Both the position numbers and the translations under genes were made by a program. Below the pieces are notes generated by a model that worked only from the letters and a program-made list of their open reading frames with translations, ran no database searches and was not told where the DNA came from. Source: Hymenobacter siberiensis (GTDB taxonomy: Bacteria > Bacteroidota > Bacteroidia > Cytophagales > Hymenobacteraceae). From it: a stretch of 64,000 bases of DNA. Positions 42,092 to 53,187 of this stretch are shown here, piece after piece; the first letter of the stretch is position 1; every line of letters begins with the position of its first letter. The DNA lies in contig NZ_JAHLZY020000001.1 of the NCBI RefSeq assembly GCF_018967865.2, forward strand, positions 2,852,001 through 2,916,000, given 5' to 3'.

Positions 42092-42315
42092 TTTAATGAT
42101 GTGGAGAATGTGAGGAGTGTGATTGATGTGGGAAATGTGGGGGATGTGGAAATGGGAAGAATGCGGTATGGGTAAAAGAAATGCTGTATGTCGAAAGACC
42201 ATCACGCTGAGCGGACTTAAGCATCAATTTTTAATGGTTTGCCAAATTCATTAAACAGTTTCGCTGTATTCTGCACCCTTCATATTTCCCACATTTCCCA
42301 CATCAATCACCCCTC
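42092..42315. repeat. Short tandem repeat patches in inverted orientation
   Basis: Bases 42100-42165 are a series of ATGTGGAGA, ATGTGGGAA, ATGTGGGGG, ATGTGGAA units, and 42276-42313 is the inverted match (complement of GGTGATTGATGTGGGAAATG). The right patch supplies the response regulator's last codons (MKNEG). This accounts for the 217-bp gap between regulator and kinase genes. Confidence 0.6.
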
Positions 42316-42987
42316 ATTTTTCATCACGTACCCCATTCCCACCAGCGTATGAATCAGCTTGGGCTCGAACCCCTTGTCCACTTTCTTGCGCAGAAAATTG
42401 ATGTATACATCAATCACATTCGAGCCGGTATCGAAGCTCAAATCCCAGACGTGCTCCAGCAAATCGGCGCGGGAGACGACGCGGTTTTGGTTGCGCAGCA
42501 GGTACTCCAGCAGCGCAAACTCGCGGGCGGTGAGCTGAATGGCCTGTCCGGCGCGCTCCACGCGCTTGGCGCTGGGGTCGAGGCTGAGGTCGGCGAGGTA
42601 GAGCACGGCTTTGGGCGCGGGGGCTTCGGTGCGGCGGCGCACAAGGGCGCGCAGGCGGGCCAGCAGCTCATCGAAGGCAAAGGGCTTGACAAGGTAGTCG
42701 TCGGCCCCGGCGTCGAGGCCCCGGATTTTATCGTCCGTCTCGCCCAGCGCGGTGAGCATGAGGATGGGCACGCCGGAGTCGTGGGCGCGCACCTGGCGGC
42801 ACACTTCGAGGCCGCTGAGGCCGGGCAGCATCTGGTCGAGAATCAGGCAGTCGTACCTGTTTTCCTGGGCGCGGCGCAGGCCCAGCAAGCCATCGGCGGC
42901 GAGGTCGACGGTGTAGTCCTGCTCCGTCAGGCCCTGGTGCAGGAAGGCCGCCACGGAGGGCTCGTCTTCAACTAAAAGGATTTTCAT
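42307..42987 (-). CDS. OmpR/PhoB-family response regulator
   Basis: A 226-residue regulator from the ATG at 42987. The receiver has Asp51 (LILDQMLPGLSG) and Lys101 (YLVKPF), with the acidic pocket in VEDEP. The winged helix begins near residue 130 (LSLDPSAKRVERAGQAIQLTAREFALLEYLLRN) and contains SFDTGSNVIDVYINFLRKKVD. It binds DNA when phosphorylated by the neighbouring kinase. The kinase gene follows on the same strand after a repeat-filled gap. Confidence 0.93.
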   Translation of the reverse strand: MKILLVEDEPSVAAFLHQGLTEQDYTVDLAADGLLGLRRAQENRYDCLILDQMLPGLSGLEVCRQVRAHDSGVPILMLTALGETDDKIRGLDAGADDYLVKPFAFDELLARLRALVRRRTEAPAPKAVLYLADLSLDPSAKRVERAGQAIQLTAREFALLEYLLRNQNRVVSRADLLEHVWDLSFDTGSNVIDVYINFLRKKVDKGFEPKLIHTLVGMGYVMKNEG

Positions 42988-43327
42988 GGGGCCGGAAGGT
43001 AGCGCTGTTTCGGAAAACGAAACGGGGGGCCGGCTGTGGGCAGGCGCATTCATCGTCACGTTTCACCTAGTCAAACCAAGCCGCCAAAGCGTTGCATTCC
43101 TAGCAATACAAGCTAGCCTCTTAAAAAAATAACTGATAGCTCAAGTTTTAAAGAGGCTGCCAAAATTTCATCTTGTCTTCATTCTTGCTGATTTCTAGAA
43201 CTATCGCCCTGTCCGGGTGAGATTATTCAGGAGCGGAGCTTAGTGCACGACAACTTTTTATAAAACACGAAAGAAAAGCCGGCCGTATGCGAATAGCAGT
43301 ACCCGCAACTTTAAGCTATTCGTTTTT
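42988..43327. other. Divergent intergenic region
   Basis: No gene seen in these 340 bp. AGCCTCTTAAAAA (from 43115) and TTTTAAAGAGGCT (to 43158) form a hairpin. Promoters of the response regulator (leftward, TACCTTCC just before its start) and the molybdenum enzyme operon (rightward) must lie here, but neither is strong. Confidence 0.5.
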
Positions 43328-43843
43328 ATGAGCCAAGTTACCCAAGCTACGCTCGGCCGCCCACCGGTTGCCCTGGCCCCCACCCAGTCCGTCAGCCTGA
43401 ACATCAACGGCCAGGCGCACACCCTACAGATTGCCCCCTGGACGACGCTGCTCGACGCCCTGCGCGAGTACCTCGACCTCACCGGCACCAAAAAAGGCTG
43501 CGACCACGGCCAGTGCGGGGCCTGCACCGTGCTCGTCGATGGCAAGCGCATCAACTCCTGCCTCTCGCTGGCCGTGATGCAGGAAGGCAGCGAAATTCAG
43601 ACCATCGAAGGCTTCGGCTCGGAAGACCACCTCAGCCCGCTCCAGCAGGCGTTTATCGACCACGATGCCTTTCAGTGCGGCTACTGCACGCCCGGCCAGA
43701 TTTGCTCGGCGCAGGGCCTCCTCAACGAAGGCAAAGCCAGAACCGAAGCCGAAGTGCGGGAGCTGATGAGCGGCAACGTTTGCCGCTGCGGAGCCTACAG
43801 CAACATTCTCAGCGCGGTAATGGAAGTATTAGCGGTGAAATAG
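43328..43843 (+). CDS. 2Fe-2S subunit of PaoABC-like molybdenum hydroxylase
   Basis: A 171-residue iron-sulfur subunit of the xanthine oxidase family. The plant-ferredoxin cluster uses Cys58, Cys63, Cys66 and Cys78 (GCDHGQCGACTVLVDGKRINSC), and the second cluster uses Cys117, Cys120, Cys152 and Cys154 (FQCGYCTPGQIC, GNVCRCGAY). It carries electrons from the molybdopterin to FAD. It is the first of three genes in order small, FAD and large subunit, as in E. coli paoABC. The lack of a twin-arginine signal suggests a cytosolic enzyme. Confidence 0.93.
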   Translation: MSQVTQATLGRPPVALAPTQSVSLNINGQAHTLQIAPWTTLLDALREYLDLTGTKKGCDHGQCGACTVLVDGKRINSCLSLAVMQEGSEIQTIEGFGSEDHLSPLQQAFIDHDAFQCGYCTPGQICSAQGLLNEGKARTEAEVRELMSGNVCRCGAYSNILSAVMEVLAVK

Positions 43844-43849
43844 AGTGAG

Positions 43850-43948
43850 CTGGTGAAATGGTGAGTAGATATTTCAAATTCATCCTCACCCGCCTCCTTC
43901 AAAGCTCCCTAGCACTCACCATCTCACCAGCTCACTATTTCACTTTAT
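43850..43948. repeat. Heptad-type inverted pair before the FAD subunit
   Basis: GTGAGCTGGTGAAATGGTGA (from 43852) and its near-complement ending CTCACTATTTCAC form an imperfect inverted repeat of 7-bp words such as GGTGAGC TGGTGAA ATGGTGA. It lies between subunit genes and touches the start of the second. Confidence 0.6.
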
Positions 43949-44972
43949 GAACAGTTTCACTTTCACCCAAGCCGCCGCCGTGGCGGGCGCCGTGCAGGAT
44001 AAAGCCGCGCACGAAGGCTCGGCCTACATCGGGGGCGGCACCAATCTGGTCGATTTGATGAAGGAAAACGTGGCCCGCCCCACGCACCTCATCGGCCTCA
44101 AAAAGCTGGGCCTCGACACCATCGAAACCCTGCCTGATGGCGGCCTGCGCCTCGGGGCCCTCGCCAGCAATGCCGATACCGCCTGGCACCCCGAAGTGGA
44201 GAAGCGCTACCCGCTGCTGAACCAGGCCATTCTGGCCGGGGCCAGCCCGCAGCTGCGCAACATGGCCACCGACGGCGGCAACCTCATGCAGCGCACCCGC
44301 TGCTACTATTTCTACGACTTGGCCACGCCCTGCAACAAGCGCGAGCCGGGCTCGGGCTGCTCGGCCATTGGCGGCTATAACCGCGTGTGCGGCATTCTGG
44401 GCACCAGCGACTCCTGTATTGCCACCCACCCTTCGGACATGTGCGTGGCCCTGGCCGCCCTCGACACCACCGTGCGCGTGAGCGGCCCCAACGGCGAGCG
44501 CACCATCAAATTTGAGGATTTTCACCGCCTGCCCGGCGACCACCCCGAGCGCGACAACACCCTGGAGCCCGGCGAGCTCATCACCGGCCTCGACTTACCG
44601 GAAAAAGGCTTCGCGAAGAACTTCAGCTACCTCAAGCTGCGCGACCGCACCAGCTACGCCTTCGCCCTAGTGAGCGTGGCGGCCGCGCTGGAGCTGGACG
44701 GCAATACCATAAAAGATGCGCGCCTGGCCCTGGGCGGCGTGGCCCACAAGCCCTGGCGCGATAAGGAGGCCGAGGCAATGCTCATCGGCCAGCCCGCCAC
44801 GGCCGACACCTTCCGTCGCGTGGCGGCCAAGGTGCTCGAAAACGCCAAAGGCTACGGGGAAAACACATTCAAGATTGAGCTGGCCAAGCGCGCCATTGTG
44901 CGGGCGCTCAAACAGGCGACGGAGATGAATGAAACGGTTGATACCAACGCTTTTTTGAACTCCAACCCGTAA
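43947..44972 (+). CDS. FAD-binding subunit of PaoABC-like molybdenum hydroxylase
   Basis: A 341-residue flavoprotein subunit. The FAD-binding part has AYIGGGTNLVDLMKENV and ASPQLRNMATDGGNLMQRTRC. A cysteine-rich insertion (TRCYYFYDLATPCNKREPGSGC, then DSCIATH and DMCVAL) matches the extra 4Fe-4S site known in PaoB, absent from ordinary xanthine dehydrogenases. It passes electrons to oxygen or another acceptor. The C-terminal domain (FSYLKLRDRTSYAFALVSVAAALEL) is as in the family. Confidence 0.92.
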   Translation: MNSFTFTQAAAVAGAVQDKAAHEGSAYIGGGTNLVDLMKENVARPTHLIGLKKLGLDTIETLPDGGLRLGALASNADTAWHPEVEKRYPLLNQAILAGASPQLRNMATDGGNLMQRTRCYYFYDLATPCNKREPGSGCSAIGGYNRVCGILGTSDSCIATHPSDMCVALAALDTTVRVSGPNGERTIKFEDFHRLPGDHPERDNTLEPGELITGLDLPEKGFAKNFSYLKLRDRTSYAFALVSVAAALELDGNTIKDARLALGGVAHKPWRDKEAEAMLIGQPATADTFRRVAAKVLENAKGYGENTFKIELAKRAIVRALKQATEMNETVDTNAFLNSNP

Positions 44973-44977
44973 GGGGC

Positions 44978-45116
44978 GTAGGGGCGGGGTCGTATCCGGT
45001 AGGGCTTGACCCCGCCCGTCGTTGCACAAACGCTAGTACCCACATCAGATATCCCCTTGGCCAGTCGTTCAACGACGGGCGGGGACAAGCCCTACCGGGT
45101 ACGACCCCGCCCCTAC
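44978..45116. repeat. Long inverted repeat, GTAGGGGCGGGG family
   Basis: Arms GTAGGGGCGGGGTCGTATCC... and the complement pair over roughly 46 bp, with an internal TACCGGATAC/GGTAGGGCTTG part. It sits between the FAD and large subunit genes of one operon. Confidence 0.85.
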
Positions 45117-45131
45117 TTCTAATCCACTCTT

Positions 45132-47372
45132 ATGACTCTCCAAACCGACTATATCGGCAAGCCCACCAGCCGCGTGGATGGGCCGGCCAAAGTGACTGGC
45201 TCCGCCAAATACGCCGCCGAATACAACGTGCCGAACCTGCTGTACGGCTACGTGGTGAGCAGCCCCATTGCGAAGGGTAAAATCACAAAAATCGACGCCG
45301 CGCCGGTGCTGGCACTGCCTGGCGTGCAGCAGGTTTTCTCGCACGAGAACGTGCCGCATTATGCCTTGCTCGACCGCAGTTACCAGGACCAGATTGCCCC
45401 AGGCGGCTCGCCGTTCCGGCCACTGCACGACGCCGAAATCAAGTACAGCCTGCAGCCGGTGGCGCTGGTGGTGGCCGACACCTTTGAGCTGGCCCGCTAT
45501 GCCGCAGCCATCCTGCACATCGAGTACGAGGAAGCTCCCCATGAAACCGAGCTGAGCCAGCACATGGACGAGGCCTATGAGCCCGGCAAAGGCAAAGCCG
45601 GCTACAAGCCACCAAAGTCGCGCGGCAACTTTGGCAAGGGCTGGCAGGAAGGCGTGGCCCACATGGAGGCGCAGTACTCGCACCACGCCCAGCACCACAA
45701 CCCCATGGAGATGTTCGCCACTACCGTGGAGTGGCTGGGCGACAAGTACCTGAATATCTACGATAAAACCCAGGGTGCCTTCAACAGCCAGTTGCTCGTG
45801 ACCAAAGTTTTCGGGCTGAGCAAGGACCAGGCGCGGGTGATTTCGAAGTACACCGGCGGCGGCTTCGGCTCCGGCCTGCGGCCCCAATACCAATTGTTGC
45901 TGGCCGTGATGGCTTCGCTACAGCTGGAGCGCTCGGTGCGCGTTTCGCTCACCCGCGAGCAGATGTTCAGCTTCGGCCACCGGGCCGAAACCCTGCAGCA
46001 CGTAGCCCTGGCCACGGCGGCCGACGGCTCGCTCACCGGCATCAACCACTTCGCCGTGGCCGAAACCTCGCAGTTTGAGGACTTCACCGAAAACGTGGTG
46101 GGCTGGAGCGGCATGCTCTACAACTGTAAAAACGTGGCGCTGGGCTACCGCCTGGCCAAGGCCGACATCTACACGCCGCTGGATATGCGCGCCCCCGGAG
46201 CGGCCTCGGGCTCCATTGCGCTGGAAATTGCGATGGACGAGATGGCCTACGCCGCCGGCCTCGACCCGCTCGAATTCCGCCTCCGCAACTACTCTGATAT
46301 CGACCAGGCCCAGGACCTGCCCTACTCCAGCAAGGCCCTGCGCAAGTGCTACCACGAAGGAGCCGCCAAATTTGGCTGGGAGCAACGCACGCCCGAGCCC
46401 GGCTCGATGCGCGACGGCAACCTACTGGTGGGCTGGGGCATGGGCGGCGGCGTCTGGGACGCCTCAAAAATGCCCGCCACCGTTAAAGCCAGCCTCGACG
46501 CCGACGGCCACCTCACCGTGAGCAGCGGCACCAACGAAATCGGCACCGGCACCTACACCATTATGACGCAGATTGCGGCCGAAAGCATGGGCCTGCCCAT
46601 CGAGGCCGTCACCTTCGTACTCGGCGATACCACCCTGCCCCAATCGCCCATTCAGGGCGGCTCCTGGACGGCCGCCTCGGTCGGCAACTCCGTGGTGGAA
46701 GCCTGCACCAAGCTGGGCGAAGCCTTGCTCAAACAGGCCCAAAAGATGGACCATCCGGCTTTCAAGGATGCCAAAATAGACGACGTGCAGTTTGTCAACG
46801 GCCAAATGCGCCTGCGCTCCGACGACACCCAGGCCATGGTACTGCGCGATGTGGTGCAGGCCAGCGGCGAGCCCAGCATTGAGGCCGAAAACTCCACCGT
46901 ACTGGCCAAGCTGGAAATGCTGAAGCCGCCGAAATACTCCATGCACGCCCACAACGCCGTTTTCGCTGAGGTGAAAGTGGACCCCGACCTGATGACCGTG
47001 CACGTTACCCGCGTGGTGAATGCCGTGGCCGCCGGCCGCATCATCAACCCCAAAACGGCCCGCAGCCAAGTGCTCGGCTCCGTGGTGTGGGGCCTCGGCA
47101 TGGCCCTGATGGAAGAATCGGTGATGGACCACCGCTTCGGCCGCTACATGAACCACTCCCTGGCCGAATACCACATTCCCGTGAATGCCGACATTCACGA
47201 CATCGACGTCGTTTTCGTGAGCGAGGAAGATGACAAAGTCAATCACCTCGGCATCAAAGGCCTAGGTGAAGTAGGCATGCTGGGCGTGGCCGCCGCCGTG
47301 GCCAACGCCATTTACCACGCCACTGGCAAACGCGTGCGCGACATGCCCATCACGATTGACAAGCTGCTGTAG
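45132..47372 (+). CDS. Molybdopterin subunit of PaoABC-like aldehyde oxidoreductase
   Basis: A 746-residue catalytic subunit. The amino-terminal domain begins YIGKPTSRVDGPAKVTGSAKYAAEYN. Moco-binding segments include GGFGSGLRPQYQLLLA, MRAPGAASGSIALEIAMDEMA and NEIGTGTYTIMTQIAAESMG, and the catalytic Glu is in KGLGEVGMLGVAAAVANA near the end. The closest well-studied enzyme is PaoC, which oxidises aromatic aldehydes to acids. An XdhC-like maturation factor is at 61.7 kb. Substrate is inferred only from similarity. Confidence 0.92.
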   Translation: MTLQTDYIGKPTSRVDGPAKVTGSAKYAAEYNVPNLLYGYVVSSPIAKGKITKIDAAPVLALPGVQQVFSHENVPHYALLDRSYQDQIAPGGSPFRPLHDAEIKYSLQPVALVVADTFELARYAAAILHIEYEEAPHETELSQHMDEAYEPGKGKAGYKPPKSRGNFGKGWQEGVAHMEAQYSHHAQHHNPMEMFATTVEWLGDKYLNIYDKTQGAFNSQLLVTKVFGLSKDQARVISKYTGGGFGSGLRPQYQLLLAVMASLQLERSVRVSLTREQMFSFGHRAETLQHVALATAADGSLTGINHFAVAETSQFEDFTENVVGWSGMLYNCKNVALGYRLAKADIYTPLDMRAPGAASGSIALEIAMDEMAYAAGLDPLEFRLRNYSDIDQAQDLPYSSKALRKCYHEGAAKFGWEQRTPEPGSMRDGNLLVGWGMGGGVWDASKMPATVKASLDADGHLTVSSGTNEIGTGTYTIMTQIAAESMGLPIEAVTFVLGDTTLPQSPIQGGSWTAASVGNSVVEACTKLGEALLKQAQKMDHPAFKDAKIDDVQFVNGQMRLRSDDTQAMVLRDVVQASGEPSIEAENSTVLAKLEMLKPPKYSMHAHNAVFAEVKVDPDLMTVHVTRVVNAVAAGRIINPKTARSQVLGSVVWGLGMALMEESVMDHRFGRYMNHSLAEYHIPVNADIHDIDVVFVSEEDDKVNHLGIKGLGEVGMLGVAAAVANAIYHATGKRVRDMPITIDKLL

Positions 47373-47402
47373 AAACGCCAGCGGCCAGTGCCGCCGAGGT
47401 GA

Positions 47403-47446
47403 CATGGAAATGCCCCGCGACTGATTGGTTACGGGGCATTTCCATG
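47403..47446 (+). terminator. Rho-independent terminator after the hydroxylase operon
   Basis: A 15-bp stem CATGGAAATGCCCCG (47403-47417) with its complement (47432-47446) and loop CGACTGATTGGTTA. Same family as 59269-59308. Confidence 0.8.
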
Positions 47447-47471
47447 TGCAACGGTTTATAACTTGGCAATG

Positions 47472-47501
47472 GTTGGGCTAAAAATCGGTAGCCCAACTTT
47501 T
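47472..47501 (+). terminator. Second hairpin with T-run
   Basis: GTTGGGCTA (47472-47480) and TAGCCCAAC (47489-47497) followed by TTTTG. The 47447-47860 interval contains no gene I can support and is AT-rich near 47590-47650. Confidence 0.6.
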
Positions 47502-47677
47502 GTGCTGAGGCCAAACTGGAGGCACGTATCCAGAGCTACGAGGTACCCAAGCTGTTGGGCGTTCATAGAGTGCAGCCGAAGCGCTAATATATACTTTGGT
47601 TATAAAGTTATAAATAAAATCAATTTTGATTATGATTTCGCACCAATTAAATTTGTAGAAAACGAAGCTGTTTATAA

Positions 47678-50119
<2,442 letters not shown>

Positions 50120-50171
50120 TGCCACCCGCCAGCGCTTCCGCCCCGTGAGGTGCGGATGCAGCTGAAGCCTC

Positions 50172-50216
50172 AAAAGAAACGCCCCGTAACGAATTCGTTA
50201 CGGGGCATTTTCTTTT
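50172..50216. terminator. Rho-independent terminator after katG
   Basis: A 13-bp perfect stem on GCCCCGTAACGAA/TTCGTTACGGGGC (50181-50206) with AAAAGAAA and TTTTCTTTT flanks, usable in both directions for the convergent genes. Confidence 0.9.
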
Positions 50217-50227
50217 AAAGAAGGTTT

Positions 50228-50863
50228 TCAATCCTTAATTTTACCAAACTCATAATCATGCAACTTATCCTTTCCTGAATAGCTATTAATAACTTTGAAA
50301 GTCTTTGGGTCTGCACCTGCTAATATTTTACTTTTATAAATGACGTGTTGTTTGGTAAGGCCCCAGTCTTTATCAATCGGTTTAAACGAATTAATATCAT
50401 CAAGAATCAGATTATCACCACCGTGAATAAGCGTGTCACCAGCTTTGGACCATGGATATGAAATCAATTTTATTTTATTCGGATTAACGTCTTTAATAGC
50501 ACAATCATTTATATCGTTATAGAAACCAAAGAAATACGCTGATTTATTATCACGAAATATGCAGTTTCCAACAAAATTGAATGTTGCTGGGTCTATGTTC
50601 CTCATTGTTTTTCCATCAATATATAAGTGGTTCTTGTCCCTGCCGAATTTGAAGCTACAGTCACAATCAAATTCCAACTCCTCGAATGTTCGGGCGTCAG
50701 CATTTGCGATTTTCTTTTTGTTCTGCCCACTCCCTTCGTTCCAATATTCGTAGTACACACCGTCACGCTCTACTTTATACCCAGTGCTACAACCTGTCAT
50801 TAGAGACAATGCCAAAGCAACATAGGCCCATCTTTTGAAGACAGATATAATTTCAAAATACAT
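50228..50863 (-). CDS. DKNYY-family lipoprotein
   Basis: A 211-residue lipoprotein (lipobox LMTGC). It contains the DKNYY pattern several times: FGRDKNHLYIDGKTMRNIDPATFNFVG, FRDNKSAYFFGFY and TKQHVIYKSKILAGADPKTFKVI. The DKNYY domain repeats are found in surface lipoproteins of Fusobacteria and Bacteroidetes and have no known role. The gene is far AT-richer than its neighbours, so it may be acquired. It starts 9 bp after the XRE gene stop on the same strand, which suggests co-transcription from the toxin-antitoxin unit. Confidence 0.75.
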   Translation of the reverse strand: MYFEIISVFKRWAYVALALSLMTGCSTGYKVERDGVYYEYWNEGSGQNKKKIANADARTFEELEFDCDCSFKFGRDKNHLYIDGKTMRNIDPATFNFVGNCIFRDNKSAYFFGFYNDINDCAIKDVNPNKIKLISYPWSKAGDTLIHGGDNLILDDINSFKPIDKDWGLTKQHVIYKSKILAGADPKTFKVINSYSGKDKLHDYEFGKIKD

Positions 50864-50872
50864 ACAAAATCA

Positions 50873-51178
50873 TTAATAGTCCACCGTCAGCGTTAAACGC
50901 TTACCAAACCCCTCCCACACAATCCGCATGAGCGTGGAGAGGCGAATGTCGCTGGTGTTGTTTTCGATGCGGGAGATGTACGTCTTCGTCGTGCCGCACT
51001 TGGCGGCCAGTTGCTCCTGCGTCATGTTGTTTTCCTTGCGCATTTCCTGAAGCATTGCGCCTAGCTTAAAGGCTTCGTAGCCGCGTTCGAAGGTTTCGCG
51101 GGCGGCGGTGCCACGGGCACCATATTGGCTGTCGATGAAATCGTCGAGGTCGACCAGCATGCTGGAAATCGTCGGCAT
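50873..51178 (-). CDS. XRE-family HTH protein (HigA-like antitoxin or regulator)
   Basis: A 101-residue protein with an N-terminal helical part (DDFIDSQYGARGTAARETFERGYEAF) and an HTH_3 domain (LGAMLQEMRKENNMTQEQLAAKCGTTKTYISRIENNTSDIRLSTLMRIV). The order and the end (FGKRLTLTVDY) match HigA-type antitoxins that usually follow a HigB toxin. Here the preceding gene on the same strand is a MazF/PemK-type toxin, 11 bp away. It may be a third component or autoregulator of that operon, or the survivor of another module. Confidence 0.8.
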   Translation of the reverse strand: MPTISSMLVDLDDFIDSQYGARGTAARETFERGYEAFKLGAMLQEMRKENNMTQEQLAAKCGTTKTYISRIENNTSDIRLSTLMRIVWEGFGKRLTLTVDY

Positions 51179-51189
51179 AATGCTTTGGG

Positions 51190-51510
51190 TTATGGCAGTT
51201 GCAATAGCAACTTAAGTCGGCTATTCAAATCACTTGTTTCAGTGGTTGAAAGCCGTCCTAGCAGCCCTTTCGCGAGTGCTTTATCCAAGGTTGCAATTTT
51301 GCTGGTTCGGATGAGCGAAGGTTTCCGAATGCCGCTGCTTTTGCTGGGCGTCAGCAACACGTCGGTAGCTTCCTGCCAGCCAAGCTGCGTAGTGATAAAG
51401 CAAACGGTGAGGTCCAGACTTGTGCTGGCCAGTATCACGGCCGGCCGCAGCTTGCTGCCGCTCAAATCAGTAAACGGAAAGGTGATGAGTACAACGTCGC
51501 CTTTAGTCAT
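51190..51510 (-). CDS. MazF/PemK-family endoribonuclease toxin
   Basis: A 106-residue toxin. The MazF fold begins with MTKGDVVLITFPFTDLSGSKLRPAVILA, including the RPAVIL motif, and continues with LDLTVCFITTQLG and the C-terminal IRTSKIATLDKALAKGLLGRLS. Enzymes of this family cut mRNA. The start ATG lies 2 bp from an IS5-family element that separates it from the likely antitoxin gene (52415-52657). The toxin's native promoter is therefore on the other side of the IS. Confidence 0.88.
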   Translation of the reverse strand: MTKGDVVLITFPFTDLSGSKLRPAVILASTSLDLTVCFITTQLGWQEATDVLLTPSKSSGIRKPSLIRTSKIATLDKALAKGLLGRLSTTETSDLNSRLKLLLQLP

Positions 51511-51511
51511 T

Positions 51512-52426
51512 GAAGCTGTTTAGAAAGTCAAAGGACTCCCAAAAAAGCGCGAAATTTGAGGTGTAACACTCCTTTTTTCGCATTTTAATGGAAGTCCTGT
51601 CCAAAGATATGATTCGCCAATGGATTCTGCCCGCGCTCACCTTCTCCGCCCATGGCCGCCCCTCGGTCGTGGAGCCGGCCGAGTTGGTGGAAGCCATTCT
51701 CTACAAACTCAAAAGCGGCTGTCAATGGCGATTATTGCCTGTTAAACAGTTTTTTACGGGCGCATCGCTGACCTGGCAGGGCGTGTACGCCCGCTTTAAT
51801 GCGTGGCGCAAGGACGGGTCCTGGCAAGGGGTATGGCTCCGCTTGTTGCGCGAAAACGGGGCCCATCTGGACTGTTCCAGCGTCCAACTCGACGGCAGCC
51901 ACACGCCCGCCAAGAACGGCGGGGAGGCCGTCGGCTATCAGGGCCGCAAGAAAGCCCGTACCACCACAGCCCTCTTCTTGGCCGATAACCGGGGACAGCC
52001 GCTGGCCTGCGCCAGCCCGCAGGCGGGCAACCACCACGACACCCACCAGCTCAACGCCTTGTTCGGGGAAATCTGCGCCTCGCTCGAAGCGGCCAATATT
52101 CCCGTCGCCGGGCTGTTTCTGAACGCCGACAAAGCCTTTGACACCCAAGGCTTTCGTCAGGAATGCGCCCGGCGCGACATCGAGGCCAACATTCCCCGCA
52201 ACCGCCGCGCCGCCGACTGGCAGACCGACGACGACACCTTTTTCGACCCCGAACTCTACCGCCGCCGCGTCGTGGTCGAACACGCCAACGCCTGGCTCGA
52301 CGGCTTTAAAACGTTGCTCGTGCGCTACGAAACCAGCGTCGGCAATTGGCTGGCCTGGCACTGGCTCGCCTTTGTCGTCATCTTTTTGCGAAAAATCAAC
52401 CAAAAGCCGACTTTCTAAACAGCTTC
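51512..52426 (+). mobile_element. IS5-family insertion sequence, complete
   Basis: A 915-bp element with perfect 18-bp terminal inverted repeats GAAGCTGTTTAGAAAGTC (51512-51529) and complement (52409-52426), and 3-bp target duplication ATT on both sides (51509-51511, 52427-52429). Its one transposase gene is intact. Removing it and one ATT rejoins an antitoxin-toxin operon with overlapping stop and start. Confidence 0.9.
51588..52418 (+). CDS. IS5-family transposase
   Basis: A 276-residue DDE transposase. The N-terminal DUF4096-like domain (IRQWILPALTFSAHGRPSVVEPAELVEAILYKLKSGCQWRLLP) precedes the catalytic core, with Asp in VQLDGSHTPAKNGGEAVGYQG, Asp in FLNADKAFDTQGF and Glu in RRRVVVEHANAWLDGFKTLL. 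No frameshift is needed. The stop codon lies within the right terminal repeat. Confidence 0.9.
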   Translation: MEVLSKDMIRQWILPALTFSAHGRPSVVEPAELVEAILYKLKSGCQWRLLPVKQFFTGASLTWQGVYARFNAWRKDGSWQGVWLRLLRENGAHLDCSSVQLDGSHTPAKNGGEAVGYQGRKKARTTTALFLADNRGQPLACASPQAGNHHDTHQLNALFGEICASLEAANIPVAGLFLNADKAFDTQGFRQECARRDIEANIPRNRRAADWQTDDDTFFDPELYRRRVVVEHANAWLDGFKTLLVRYETSVGNWLAWHWLAFVVIFLRKINQKPTF

Positions 52427-52657
52427 ATTGTACACTTCTTTCAAATCGGCTTCGGTGTACAGGTCTTCCTCGGCGTTCAGGAAATTGAACGCCTTGCTCT
52501 CGGCGGCTAGTTGCTGAATTCCTTTCGCCAGTAGCTGCTCTTCGTAGCGCTTGCTCACGAAGTCAGCGAAGTCGGATATTTCTTCGGCCTTGTCGGCGGG
52601 AAGCAGGTTGATGGCTTTGATGGTGCGGTCGATAATTGCTTGCTTACTTATCGTCAT
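52415..52657 (-). CDS. Antitoxin-like protein (DUF2281 type), tail altered by IS
   Basis: An 80-residue acidic protein, MTISKQAIIDRTIKAINLLPADKAEEISDFADFV, similar to DUF2281-type antitoxins that precede MazF-like toxins. Its last codons (EVYNEAV) and stop run into the terminal repeat of the IS5 element. In the reconstructed empty site it would read EVYND then TAA, overlapping the toxin start in the sequence AATGACTAA. The protein should still be made, with three changed residues at the C-terminus. Confidence 0.8.
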   Translation of the reverse strand: MTISKQAIIDRTIKAINLLPADKAEEISDFADFVSKRYEEQLLAKGIQQLAAESKAFNFLNAEEDLYTEADLKEVYNEAV

Positions 52658-53187
52658 GGCTATGCGGGCTGGATGAATTAAAGGTAACAGGAAAGGTTTC
52701 ACTTTCGTCACCAACCTGCCCCACCTCCAGGCCCAAAAGACCCTCTGGACGCGGCAGATGCAGGCGCAAAAATTAATAGCACTCCGGGACACCTTCATTT
52801 CCGCTTCATGCCGGCGGGGGGAAGTTTGTACTGTCTTCCCACGATACAAGCTGCGCAGCTTCGCCCCTCCCACCCTGTGATGTGCGCTTTCGGCTTGGTT
52901 TGGAGCATGCAGATTTGCCGGTGGCCAAGGGCGTTTTGCTGTTTGAGCGAAGCCTTCCGTGCAGTATGTATACACCCAATCAGGCATCTCCCTCCCCGAT
53001 GGCTTTTGTGAGATGATTTGCCAATCTCCCCGTGCCAGTGGGCCACGGTGCAGCTTCCCGGTCTGATTCATTACCGGCCAGCCGGCTTTCCCAAGGCATC
53101 GCGAACTTAGCCAACTGCCCGGTGCGACTACCTGAATTACCATTCCCTATGCAATACCACCCGCCTGTCACGTTACCCAAGGTTCTT
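52658..53187. other. Intergenic region upstream of the efflux operon
   Basis: No gene, palindromic operator or convincing -7 box seen in these 530 bp. The divergent genes (antitoxin leftward, RND adaptor rightward) must both be expressed from here. Confidence 0.4.
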
